Assembly (NCBI RefSeq): GCF_026151205.1
Contig: NC_087073.1
Coordinates: forward strand, 15,767,837-15,831,836
Length of the DNA stretch: 64,000 nt
Direction of reading: 5' to 3'
From: Bolinopsis microptera
Taxonomy: Eukaryota; Ctenophora; Tentaculata; Lobata; Bolinopsidae
Numbering within the stretch: the first letter of the stretch is position 1; each line of letters opens with the position of its first letter. Positions 35,440-44,767 of this stretch are shown here, in pieces. The notes beneath the pieces were generated by a model that ran no database searches, was not told the origin of the DNA, and was given only the letters and a program-made list of their open reading frames with translations. The translations under genes and the position numbers were made by a program.

Positions 35440-35960
35440 CTAGCACTTACTCCTTTTCCAGCTAGTGGATAATGGTGGGTTTGCATTCTTGAAGAGTGGG
35501 TCTGACAACCAGAGTGGTGGGTCTGCACTTGAGAAGAGTGGGTCTGGCAGCTAGAATGGTGGGTCTGCAATCTAGAAGTGGGTCTGGCAGTTAGAATGGT
35601 GGGTCTGCAATCTAGACGTGGGTCTGGCAACATGAATGGTGGGTCTGCACCCTTCAGGCTTAAAGAGTTGGTCTGACAACCAGAGTGGTAGATCTGCACT
35701 TGAGAAGTGTGGGTTTGGCAGCTGGAATGGTGGGTCTGCAATCTAGAAGTTGGTCTGGCAACCAGAATGGTGGGTCTGCACCCTTCAGGCTTCAAGAGTG
35801 GGTCTGACAACCAGAGTGGTGGGTCTGCACTTGAGAAGAGTGGGTCTGGCAGCTAGAATGTTGGGTCTGCAATCTATAAGTGGGTCTGGCAACCAGAACG
35901 GTGGGTCTGCAGTCTGCACCTTTAAAGAGTGGGTCTGACAACCAGAGTGGTAGATCTGCA
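35440..35960 (+). repeat. GTGGGTCTGCA/GTGGGTCTGGCA tandem array
   Basis: Alternating units of about 35-40 bp built on GTGGGTCTG followed by 'CAATCTAGAA', 'GCAACCAGAATG' or 'CACTTGAGAAGA', forming a higher-order repeat with a period near 150 bp. Frames on both strands through it are by-products of the array. Confidence 0.85.
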
Positions 35961-35961
35961 C

Positions 35962-36440
35962 TTACTTTATATTATTGTGATGTCTGATTATTACTGTCCC
36001 CAAATTTCTTTAATGCCAAATGCCGTTTTAATCACCCTATTTCTCAAAAATTTTCCTGGGGGTTCGCTCCCCTTGCCCACCAACTTAATATTATTCTGAT
36101 GTATGATTATTACTGTCCCCAAATTTCTTTAATGCCAAATGCCGTTTTAATCACTCTATTTCTCAAAAATTTTCCTGGGGGTTCGCTCCCCAGCCCGGCC
36201 CACCAACCTTGTATTATTGTAATGTCTGATTATTGCTGTCCTACAAATGTCGTCTGGAACACCCTATTTCTCAAAAATTTTCCGAAGGCCAAGGCTGCGC
36301 CCCCCTAGCCCCCCAACTCTGTATTATTGTGATGTCTGATTATTACTGTCCTACAAATTTCTTTAATGCCAAATGTCGTCTAAAACACATAATTTCTCAA
36401 AAATTTTCTGGGGGGCTGCGCCTTCCCCCCTCCCTAGCCA
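35962..36440 (+). repeat. About 120-bp tandem repeat, four units
   Basis: Four successive copies start with TATTATTGTGATGTCTGATT + ATTACTGTCC, followed by 'AAATTTCTTTAATGCCAAATG', 'TTTCTCAAAAATTTTC' and a G/C-rich 'GGGGGTTCGCTCCCC' segment. Starts are near 35968, 36089, 36210 and 36322. Confidence 0.85.
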
Positions 36441-37340
36441 ACCAAACGAGCTTCGCCCCGGCTACGTGTCGTGTCGGGCTACGTGCCCAGAATCGAAAAA
36501 ACTTAATCTTTAAATGAATAACGGAACCTTCTTTTTGAAGTTACGAGATGATAATATAATTGGGAGGCAAAGTGGGTATCGGGCTTGGGGCTCATAATGC
36601 GCAAAATTTGGCCGCTGTCGAGTGGGTCTGCCTAAAATTCACAGATCTAGCTATGGGTCTGAGACATTTGTAAAAAAAAAACCTTAGTTACGGTGGCATC
36701 ACCGCTCCATACGTGACTAGCTAGCTTGGAGGTCGTTATTAAGTCATTAAACGTACATTAGTTTAAGTTATATTATTATAAGGGACTAGTGTAATAGTGT
36801 GACGTGCAGCTGGTTTTACAGCCTACACACCACATTTGTCGAATGAAGTGTTGTTATGAGCTGCATCTCTTACTAGGAGCTTTGTTTTCTGACTAGTAAC
36901 GGCTTCTTTTTTTCATGTCCACATCTAATTCTAAATTTTATTGTTGGAGCTCTGTGAGTGTGTTTTGTTCTTAGCACTGTATTTTTACATGGCTTATGTT
37001 CTGTTTTACCGTAGTTTATTTTATACAGAGCTTTAGCAAACAAAAATTGATACAGCATTGATCATTCATGCTTCCTAATGCAATTAAACTCTCGGTTAAC
37101 ATTTTTATTTCTGGGAGTAGGACATTAATACTTGTGATTCTCTTTTGCTTGACAATCCAAATAATCACATGATAATTGTTGACTTGATAACGATGATTGT
37201 AACACTTACATACCCATAAAAGTAACGTAATTAATCATTGATACGTAGAAAATAAATTGTTCCATGTTGTGTGTACTTTTGTTACGTGTTTATTATTGAG
37301 CTCTGTTATCTCATCTCTTATCGCTCAGGATAATAATATA

Positions 37341-38611
37341 ATGTACTGTATAAACGATACTCTCTACTTAGAGGAATCAGCCTCGAATTCCTGGAATATC
37401 TCTGAACTGAGCCGGAATGACACATTTTGTAAGGGTGTTTACACGTTTATCAGATACACTTCTGCACCACTGGGCCTGGCTATCATCTTCATCAACATCT
37501 TAGCTTTCAAAGCTATAAGTAAGTATCAGCTATTTCATGAGACTGCGCATTTTGTAAAATTTAGTGATGTTCATATTAATTTGGAGCTATTTAATCATTA
37601 ATAGTATTTGCCGATTCCCGGTATCGGACAACATTTTCATAGAAATTAAAATATTGATTATTCGTGATATCTTTTTCAGGCAATGTTATGAGATCACATC
37701 TATCGTTTGGAGGAAACGCTGTAACTCTAAAAGGGATCACCTTTTTTGACGTGATGAACGGATGTTTTCTGTTAATATACTTCGTTGAGACTGCTATGGG
37801 CAGCTTTTTGAAAGGTTTGTGATTTTCAGATTTTGCAGAAATTGAAGATAAGGTAGAAAGCTTCACAACATGAAAATACGTCTTCTCAAAATACGCGTTA
37901 TATAATGTCACACTTTTACAGAATCTTTCTACAGGTAGCGGCAGCGGTACTGGAAAATATTTCTGGAAAGCAGAGGTGTGGTGTTCGTGGCTGTGCATAT
38001 ACTCATCCGTCCTATTCCGTCTCTACCTTTGCTGCCAGCGTCTCTACAGTTACGGAATGCTCCTCGTCACTGCTCAAAACACCCATCTCATTCCTGAGTC
38101 TAGGAGGAAATCCTACAAAGTATGTTGTGCTCTGTTTATCGTTGCAAACATCGAGCTAGCAACTGTCCTTCTGACCAAACACCCTTGGTACAACTTCTTC
38201 AAGGAGAGAGGGATGTACACAATTCCTTTTCTGCTCATCCAGGACGTAGCGGTCGTTCTAGTGAGTCTCCTCTCAATTGTTGTCCTTGTTTCTTCCACTT
38301 CGCGATCGTACAGCAACGTTCTCGTGTCATCTGCCGTTCTTCCGCTCTGTCTGATTTCAGTCTCTTCAGTGATCACTAATCTAGCTACTTTTTACGGTGA
38401 CGTTCTATGTCTGTCAAGGTCTATAGAGGTCACGAATCATTTTTTACTTACAATGAAACCAGAATGTTTTATACCATTGGCAAAAGCCTTGACGTACTTC
38501 GATTCTCTATTTTTCCCGATTATTTTGTTTTATACGAGTGCAAACCTAAGAAAGAGCCTTGAGCAAGTTGTATGTGGCGTTCAGCCAGTTAGTCAGCCAC
38601 TTGTACAATAA
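37341..38611 (+). CDS. Class A-like seven-transmembrane receptor (GPCR), three exons
   Basis: Exons 37341-37518, 37680-37814 and 37935-38611 join in phase with GT-AG introns. An open frame precedes the first ATG, so the start could lie in an upstream exon (acceptor-like CTCAG at 37328). The N-terminus has three N-glycosylation sites (NDT, NIS, NDT). Hydrophobic segments follow in order: 'APLGLAIIFINILAFKAI' (TM1), 'FFDVMNGCFLLIYFVETAM' (TM2, with the expected Asp), a Cys before TM3, 'CSWLCIYSSVLFRLYLC' (TM3), 'CCALFIVANIELATVLL' (TM4), 'PFLLIQDVAVVLVSLLSIVV' (TM5), 'LPLCLISVSSVITNL' (TM6) and 'YFDSLFFPIILFYTSANLRK' (TM7 and helix 8). TM3 ends in 'CQR' rather than DRY, and TM7 has 'FFPIILFY' rather than NPxxY. 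Ligand unknown. The gene sits antisense within or beside the minus-strand MON2 part. Confidence 0.75.
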
Positions 38612-38849
38612 TTGTGTTCCTACCGATTAGTTTTCAGTTAAATCAACAGTTTAAATTTGACGATTTGTGACTTCGCTAAGACAGATCATAAGATCATTTA
38701 GTATTTGAAGTCGAATTCTTGAATACTAACAATTTTGGTGGAACTCCGATAGCGTTAAAAAACAGTGCTTGAAGTATCAACAATACAATTGTAATTTCAC
38801 GTGTTGTCTGCTTCGTTGGGAGTTAACTTGTTAAATCAATTTAACCTAC

Positions 38850-41800
38850 TTGGAAAAGTAAGTAAGCATCAGTAGCACAAACACCCATCTTCTCGGTCTC
38901 CGGAGGACCACTTTCATCTGTAAAATTGATCATTTACTAATACTATATCATTTTAAATCTTGAATAATAATAATAGTTATGTCTCTAGATTTCTGAACCC
39001 ACAGCTTCCATTTTATTGTTTGAAATTGTCACAAGAACTCGTGTTTTGTTATCAGTGGATTCTTATTCTGTTTAAATGTAGAAAGTTAAAGAAAGATGTT
39101 TATCACAGTTTTGTGACCCCTACTGCAATTGATGGAAATATTAACTAAAACTATTAACAAATAACAGTTTTTCAACTGAAACGAATAAATTGTTATTACT
39201 TGTGAAGCCCCAAACTTACTCTGTCTAATCCCCTCCTGAACGACCCTATCGAATACAACAGCAACGACCTGTCTCAGGGTGGCAGCTGCCGTGTTTGCGA
39301 TTGTGTGTTCGGAGGACGAGTGAAGTTGAAAACAGATCGCAATCGCCTGAGGAGAATAACTTGATAAAAAGGCAAATTTTCACACTGAGTATTGTCATAT
39401 TGAGTCAAATTACTACATAAATAATACAGATTGTCGTTAATTTGGTGTAACGTCAAATCATAGAGATATAATGGCAATCTTTACTAAAATTAGTCTCGCG
39501 TACTTTACATTTTACAGTGAACTATTGAGCATGCTGCAAGAATTTCTCAGAAAAAGCTGGCATATTCAGCGCAGCAGGAATTATCATTAAATTATAATTG
39601 AATTAGGAATTATAATGGGTACCTGAGCGAGTGTTTCTCCGTGCAGCAACTTTGTGGATGTAAGCAGCAGCAATATAGTCTGCAGTATCCTTAAAAGCTC
39701 TATCTCCTGTCGGTGCATGTCACCTGGTGGAAATAAGTAATTAGAGATAAAATAACATTTTGTTAATCATGCATGTTTAAAGTGGTAAATTATAAAGTTT
39801 CAATATCTTTAAAAATTACAGCCCTTCTTTAGTCTCTAGCTCCGTATTCACAGGCAACAAACACAATAACACCGAGCAATTATTTGGACCTGTTCAACAA
39901 AATATATATCAAAACAGTTGAATTCTTGCCAAGTCGGCACTGTAATTAAAAAATATGATCACGCACAGTGACAAGCAAAGGCACAGCACGTTTTATGATT
40001 TTCAAATGTACCTCAAAGCTCAACAAAATATTTTTTTTGGGTAACTTGGTAATATTATAAATTATGTAATTTATAATATTACCAAGTTACCCAAAAAAAA
40101 TATTTTGTTGAGCTTTGAGGTACATTTGAAAATCATAAAACGTGCTGTGCCTTTGCTTGTCACTGTCTGTACAGACAGGATGTTTTTTAATAATTTGTTT
40201 TCAAATTTCAAATATAAGGTTAATAATATTATGTACTCACTCAGAGTTTTAACGATAATTGTTACAGATGTATCAGGCACAGCATCATGAGAGATCAGCT
40301 TTTGAATACAAGTGATACTGATAAGAATCAACTTTGGATTCTTTGTTTCACAGCCGAGGATAAAGGGTTGAATAACATCGTCTGACCTGGCAATAACTGA
40401 AATGTTCATTATTGAGTTTCTACTCTAAACTTAGTTTTAAATACAATGTGGTACCTTAATTCCCAAAAATTTGGGCGACAAAAAATTTGATCGGGCCTCT
40501 CGCCCAAATTTTTTGCAGACCAAATTAATTGCATAAATCTTTTCCGTCTGCTAAATTTTTTGCTAACCAAATTTTTGGCATTTGGCCTGTGGCCCTGAAA
40601 TCTATACAAAGATGGCTTTTTCTTCATATCCAAGTGAAATAATATTTGAAATTTTAGTTTTCTAATCTGTCATTCATGGCTTGACCAAGTAAAAAGGCTT
40701 ATATTTTAAATGAATCGAAATAACTGGAATAGCTAACAGCTACTAATAAAACAAATGGCTAGAGGTACGGATAGCTAGAGATTTAAACAAGATCTCCAAA
40801 TGGATTATCATCCACAATAAAGTCTGATCTACAAGCATCAGTTATACCTGACTTCTCAAAGCCTTTCCTTATGTCATCTGGCCTCCCTTCTAAATATACA
40901 AAAAGTTCGTTGATCCAACGAGCGTGTACTTCACGGATCACTGTCAAGCGGGTATCAATTTTCACATTGTCTGACGAAACTCCTCCATTGAGCTGACACA
41001 CTATGTTTTTCGCGCACCGATCTTCGTACTTATTGCGCATGAATTTCTTAGCCAGTCCATTGATAGATATGTCCAGGTGCTGTAGATGATGGGTCATATT
41101 AGCTGGAACTTTCTGTAGGATGCAGTTGTTGGCTGTCATCAGATCTTTTAGTGTCTGTGTGTGTTGGGCCCGAAACACATCTGATATCAGTAGCGCTTTC
41201 TCGAACTGATTTTATGTAGGGAAGAAGGATTTTCTCTGAGAACTGGACACTGGTCAAACCTTTCGACCATCTGGTGAGGCGTCATAATGATAATTGTATG
41301 TGAAAGGGGTATGATAAGATATGCTGAGTGTAAGTAGACTAAACTATCTGATTGATAGACTAAATATCACTATTGTATATCTATCATTTTGTACTGTGCC
41401 ATCATCACTGTATTTTTTAGTAGTTACTGGGCAGATCGTAAATTTCATAATGTGAAACAACTCAGACTACCACCTACATGCTTAAAATTGAAAGCAAAAT
41501 GACTGGAATAATAAGGAATAATAATGAACTAAGGCAAATATCTAACTGAAATTTTAGTGGAAAATCGTTCATTTTTCGAAGAATTTGTGCCCAAATTTTC
41601 GGTCGCCCAAATGAGTTCAAATTTTCTGCCCAAATTTTTCGGGCTCAAATAAATTGTGCTCAATATAATGGCACACAAATTTTTTGGAACTAAGGTAATT
41701 TAAAAACTTCATACATTGTTTTTGTTAAGATGAAAAACTTGAATAGTCAGTAATGTTTTTGGCTATTATACATAACAGGATTATATTCAGGTCCTTCTTG

Positions 41801-42012
41801 TTAATACTAGAACCTAATAAATTTGAAGTAAATCAAAATAGTAACTCACCTTCATTTATATGTTTATCATTAGCAGCACTTAGACTTCTGAGTTTTAAGA
41901 TGGCTCTTTCAGCTGCATCTTTCACTGCAGGGTGCCTCCTCTTTGCTTCTGAGGAAACACTTCTAAGATCTGTCTGTAGGGTGTCAACCAAGTTTTTCCA
42001 TTTCCCGATCAT
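38850..42012 (-). CDS. MON2: MON2 homologue, N-terminal exons (partial)
   Basis: Five minus-strand exons join with matching phases: 42012-41850 (starting ATG), 40396-40241, 39723-39623, 39346-39220 and 38917-38850, giving 205 residues. Family landmarks of the MON2 DCB region appear in order: 'VDTLQTDLRSVSSEAKRRHP' with 'VKDAAERAILKL', 'VIQPFILGCETKNPKL' with 'IQKLISHDAVP', 'RILQTILLLLTS' with 'LHGETLAQ', 'AIAICFQLHSSS' with 'NTAAATLRQVVAVVFDRVVQE', and 'TDAYLLFQ'. The next expected exon, beginning near 'DLCQL', is not found downstream on this strand within the window. Intron 1 holds a pogo-like transposon, and intron 2 a perfect inverted repeat. The family's later region lies on the opposite strand at 14.1-18.4 kb. 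Confidence 0.85.
39965..40166. repeat. Perfect 100-bp inverted repeat with 2-base loop
   Basis: Bases 39965-40064 are the exact reverse complement of 40067-40166, separated only by TG. The outer ends are ACAGTGACAAGC / GCTTGTCACTGT. The right arm ends about 75 bases 3' of MON2 exon 2 in that gene's orientation, inside intron 2. It could be a very young foldback MITE, or a cloning or assembly artefact of palindrome type. Any transcript would fold into a long perfect hairpin. Confidence 0.9.
40454..41695 (-). mobile_element. Pogo/Tigger-type element remnant in MON2 intron 1
   Basis: TA dinucleotides flank ends that pair as CCTTAATTCCCAAAAATTTG and the complement of CCTTAGTTCCAAAAAATTTG. Subterminal blocks repeat GCCCAAATTTTT. 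The minus-strand frame 41178-40783 encodes the C-terminal part of a DDE transposase of the pogo/CENP-B/jerky type: 'VPANMTHHLQHLDISINGLAK' is the usual 'P.N.T..LQPLD...N' motif. The N-terminal DNA-binding part and the first catalytic Asp residues are missing. Length about 1.24 kb, so internally deleted and non-autonomous. Confidence 0.75.
40783..41178 (-). pseudogene. Pogo-like DDE transposase, C-terminal fragment
   Basis: A 131-codon frame. Its 'ILQKVPANMTHHLQ' followed by 'LDISINGLAKKFMR' matches the region around the last catalytic residues of pogo/Tigger transposases. Then come 'LTVIREVHARWINELF' (family 'K..H..W....') and a tail ending 'FGDLV'. The start is arbitrary, as the upstream part has been deleted. 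Confidence 0.7.
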
Positions 42013-42480
42013 TGCATATCAACAATACCTACTGAAATTCAATCTTTGACATTTGACAAGTATGTAACTAGATAAAAGATATTAATCGAAGTGGCCATCA
42101 TTGTTCACTGTTGAACTACTGATAGATGTTACACAAAGTTAGAGTTAGTTCATTGAAAATGTCGCCCAGGCCCAGTAAGTATGTGGTTAGTGTTTTAAAG
42201 GAGTTTAGGGTTGGTTTGTATTATGGCAGTTGTGTAGGTAAGCTTGGGTAATCTTGGATTAATTGTTTGAAAACCTTATTCAATAACTGTCACACTGGGT
42301 GATCTGAGTATGCAGTCAGTTTAGGGTCAATTTTAGATAGATTCTGGGTAAGTTGGTGTAAATTTCAGGTTACTTTGAGGGTTAATTCTTCTGTTTTTTT
42401 CTTACCAAATTTTATTTTGTTGACCTCTGCTGTTCATCAGTTTGGCCGCTTTATTTAGTTACTCCAGAAAAGCATGTATA

Positions 42481-42700
42481 ATTCAAACAATATATAATAA
42501 TAATAATAATAACGCATAATTTGTATACCGCTTAGGCCGTGTAAGCGACCAAAGTCCCACTAATATAATGGGGTTGATACTGGCCAACAAAGCGGTGATG
42601 GCCAAACAATCAAGTGATGAAATTGGCAGAGCACAATCAATTCAAGTGTTGCAATGAGTTGAGCACACTACGTAGGTAACGGAAATGGTTCATTGCTACC
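42481..42700 (-). mobile_element. SINE/LINE 3' tail with (ATT)n end
   Basis: Read on the minus strand, a segment with 'CGGCCTAAGCGGTATACAAA' runs into 'TTATGCGTTATTATTATTAT'. This is the usual 3' end style of CR1/L2 LINEs and their SINEs, as at 54613-54660. The body left of the tail is too short or too diverged to classify. Confidence 0.5.
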
Positions 42701-42772
42701 AATTGAACTTTAAACAATCAAATATATACACACAAATTTTCAATTCATATTTACCGAATTTTTCTTGGAGAA

Positions 42773-42918
42773 GTTATCTTTTGACTCTTAAGGTTGCGAA
42801 CAAAATGAAGGAGCAGACTTTAGGCTAGAAACTTTATTGTATTTATAGACAATAATATATTTATAGCCTAAAGTCTGCTTCTTCATTTTTTTCGCAACCT
42901 TAAGAGTCAAAAGATAAC
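42773..42918. mobile_element. Short foldback MITE next to the copia LTR
   Basis: GTTATCTTTTGACTCTTAAG + GTTGCG at the left is exactly mirrored at the right, and pairing extends for about 60 bases per arm (GAAGGAGCAGACTTTAGGC / GCCTAAAGTCTGC). The right end touches the first base of the copia LTR. Confidence 0.8.
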
Positions 42919-43719
42919 TATCATATTTTACCTTTAAGTTATTATATTCATAGACATGTATATGTCTGAGTGGTTATGTTTTGTTGTTTCACACACACTC
43001 ATTCCCTTAGCATGTAAATACAACAAGGATGTAAATATAGAGGATTCAGGTGAACGGAACGAGAGCTAACCCTGAAGGGCAGGTAGTGTAATGTTTAGCT
43101 TATTTTGGTTTCTATGTAGTAGTTTCAGTTTCTTTGTAGTAGTTCCTTTAGTCCTAGGTTTGTAGTTTTGGGGTTACTACTTTCTAACATACTTTCTTAT
43201 ATTTACAGGGTTGTTTTTAGTTCTAGTGAGTGTCTGCTGCTGTAAGAGTGAAAGCCAGACAAGTCAAGTTCCAGTGTGTGTGTGTGTCACGGGGACCACA
43301 CAGAAGAACCTAAAGAGAAGATCTAGTGTTTGTGAGTAAGGGAATATCACAACACGTTCACATCACTTCTGGGGAAGTGATAGAAGAATTAGTTTCTAAG
43401 AAGTTAGAAGAAGTTAGAAGAAGTAGTTTATAAGAAGTTTGAACTGTTATTAAGAAGGATTTACAGTTTTGGGAAGATTTGTTTGTAATCACATTACCAC
43501 ACCACTCACGAGGTTAAGTGAGTGAGAGTTGTGTTTGAGGTCTGTGTAGAGTGACGTGCAGTGATAGTGAGTGCAGCGTTAGTGTGCTAACCCATTACCA
43601 ATTTGTTAACAATTCATTTACTAACCCATTTAACCATTTGTTACCAATTTAGTTACTAACCCAAATTACAACTTGTTTTACTTTGTCTCCCGTGATTGAT
43701 CAGAACATACAATTAAACA
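42919..43719 (+). repeat. Copia 5' LTR
   Basis: Matches, apparently without differences, the split copy at 51002-51046 plus 53951-54612. Comparing the two copies sets the left boundary at TATCATATTTTACC, since the upstream flanks differ (MITE versus polypurine tract). The start is therefore not the usual TG. The right end, ATTAAACA, directly precedes the primer-binding site, so the terminal CA is conserved. Length about 800 bp. It includes GAAGTTAGAA repeats near 43400. Confidence 0.8.
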
Positions 43720-43735
43720 GTGGTAGCAGGAAGGA
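43720..43735 (+). promoter_or_regulatory. Primer-binding site of the copia element
   Basis: GTGGTAGCAGGAAGG starts right after the LTR. TGGTANCAG is the usual copia primer site complementary to initiator methionine tRNA (a half-tRNA in some lineages). The inference rests on position and the first nine bases. Confidence 0.6.
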
Positions 43736-43750
43736 ACGATTAGATCAATC

Positions 43751-44767
43751 ATGGGGGAAGACAAAGTCCCTAGGTTAACAGATACAACGTGTTATGGGGA
43801 TTGGAAGAGAAGGGTTACTGTATGGGAAGTCTCAACGAGCACAACTAAGAACAAGAGAGCAGCTACCCTTATAACGTGTATGAGCGGTAGACCAGAGCAG
43901 GCTGCTATCCAACTCAAAATCGACGATTTGAAAGGAGAAGATGGAGTAAAGAAACTGATAGCAGAAATGGACAAACTGTTCCTACCAGACAATACCCAGC
44001 AAGTGTTTAACGCTTTGGATGCTTTTTTGGAGTATAAAAGACCAGCTGATCTATCTATGGAAGACTACTGCAGGGAGTTTCACTACAAGAAGAAAATAGC
44101 AGAACAGATGAGCGACAAGACAGACATGTTTGATGATGGTGTCCTTGGCTATTTCCTACTCAAGAACAGTGGTCTTGAACAGAACAGTATGACCTTAATT
44201 AGAGCTACAGTGACGAAGCTCGAGATCAGTTTGGTGGAAGGAGCTTTGAAGAGAACGTTTGGAACAGGACTATCAGGTACGCTGATGGGTTCTTCGGGAC
44301 TGGGAACATCAGCTATGTCGATTAAACAAGAAGTGATGTACAATCGACACTCTTCAAGCGAGACTGATCAGTCAGGGGACTGTTCCTCAAGAAATCAAGC
44401 ATCTACATCGCTCACTAGTTCAGATGAGGCAGAGAACGAGACCTTCTACAATAAAGACTCAAAATCGTATGGAAACAGAGCTAGAGGATCATACCATGGT
44501 TATAAGGCAGGAAACAGTTTTAGCTCAAGAGGTAACTACAGAGGTAACTGCAGCGGTGATTACAGAGGCAGGGGTAACTACCAAGGGAACTACAGCAACA
44601 GAGGAGGCAGATACGGCAGCAGAGGGGGTTCCAGCTTCAGGGGAAGAGGAAAGTACAGTGTCCAGAACAACCAGCAGAACAACAGGAAGGATCAGAACTT
44701 TGTTTGTTTCTACTGTGGGGGTGAAGGACATAAGATTGCAGACTGTCCCAAGAGACTGCACTGCTGA
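43751..44767 (+). CDS. gag: Copia Gag-like polyprotein with zinc knuckle
   Basis: A 338-residue frame from the ATG at 43751. The N-terminal 230 residues have the charged, helical composition of copia Gag ('WKRRVTVWEV', 'NALDAFLEYKR', 'SMEDYCREFHYKK'). A Gly/Arg/Ser/Tyr-rich RNA-binding region follows (about 245-315), then one CCHC zinc knuckle, 'CFYCGGEGHKIADC'. The frame stops just after the knuckle ('RLHC'), and the protease/pol region continues in a different frame (+1). This could be programmed frameshifting or a mutation. Confidence 0.8.
   Translation: MGEDKVPRLTDTTCYGDWKRRVTVWEVSTSTTKNKRAATLITCMSGRPEQAAIQLKIDDLKGEDGVKKLIAEMDKLFLPDNTQQVFNALDAFLEYKRPADLSMEDYCREFHYKKKIAEQMSDKTDMFDDGVLGYFLLKNSGLEQNSMTLIRATVTKLEISLVEGALKRTFGTGLSGTLMGSSGLGTSAMSIKQEVMYNRHSSSETDQSGDCSSRNQASTSLTSSDEAENETFYNKDSKSYGNRARGSYHGYKAGNSFSSRGNYRGNCSGDYRGRGNYQGNYSNRGGRYGSRGGSSFRGRGKYSVQNNQQNNRKDQNFVCFYCGGEGHKIADCPKRLHC

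Noticed and set aside
35418-35938. Repeat proteins on both strands
   Set aside because: Both frames are by-products of the GTGGGTCTG array.
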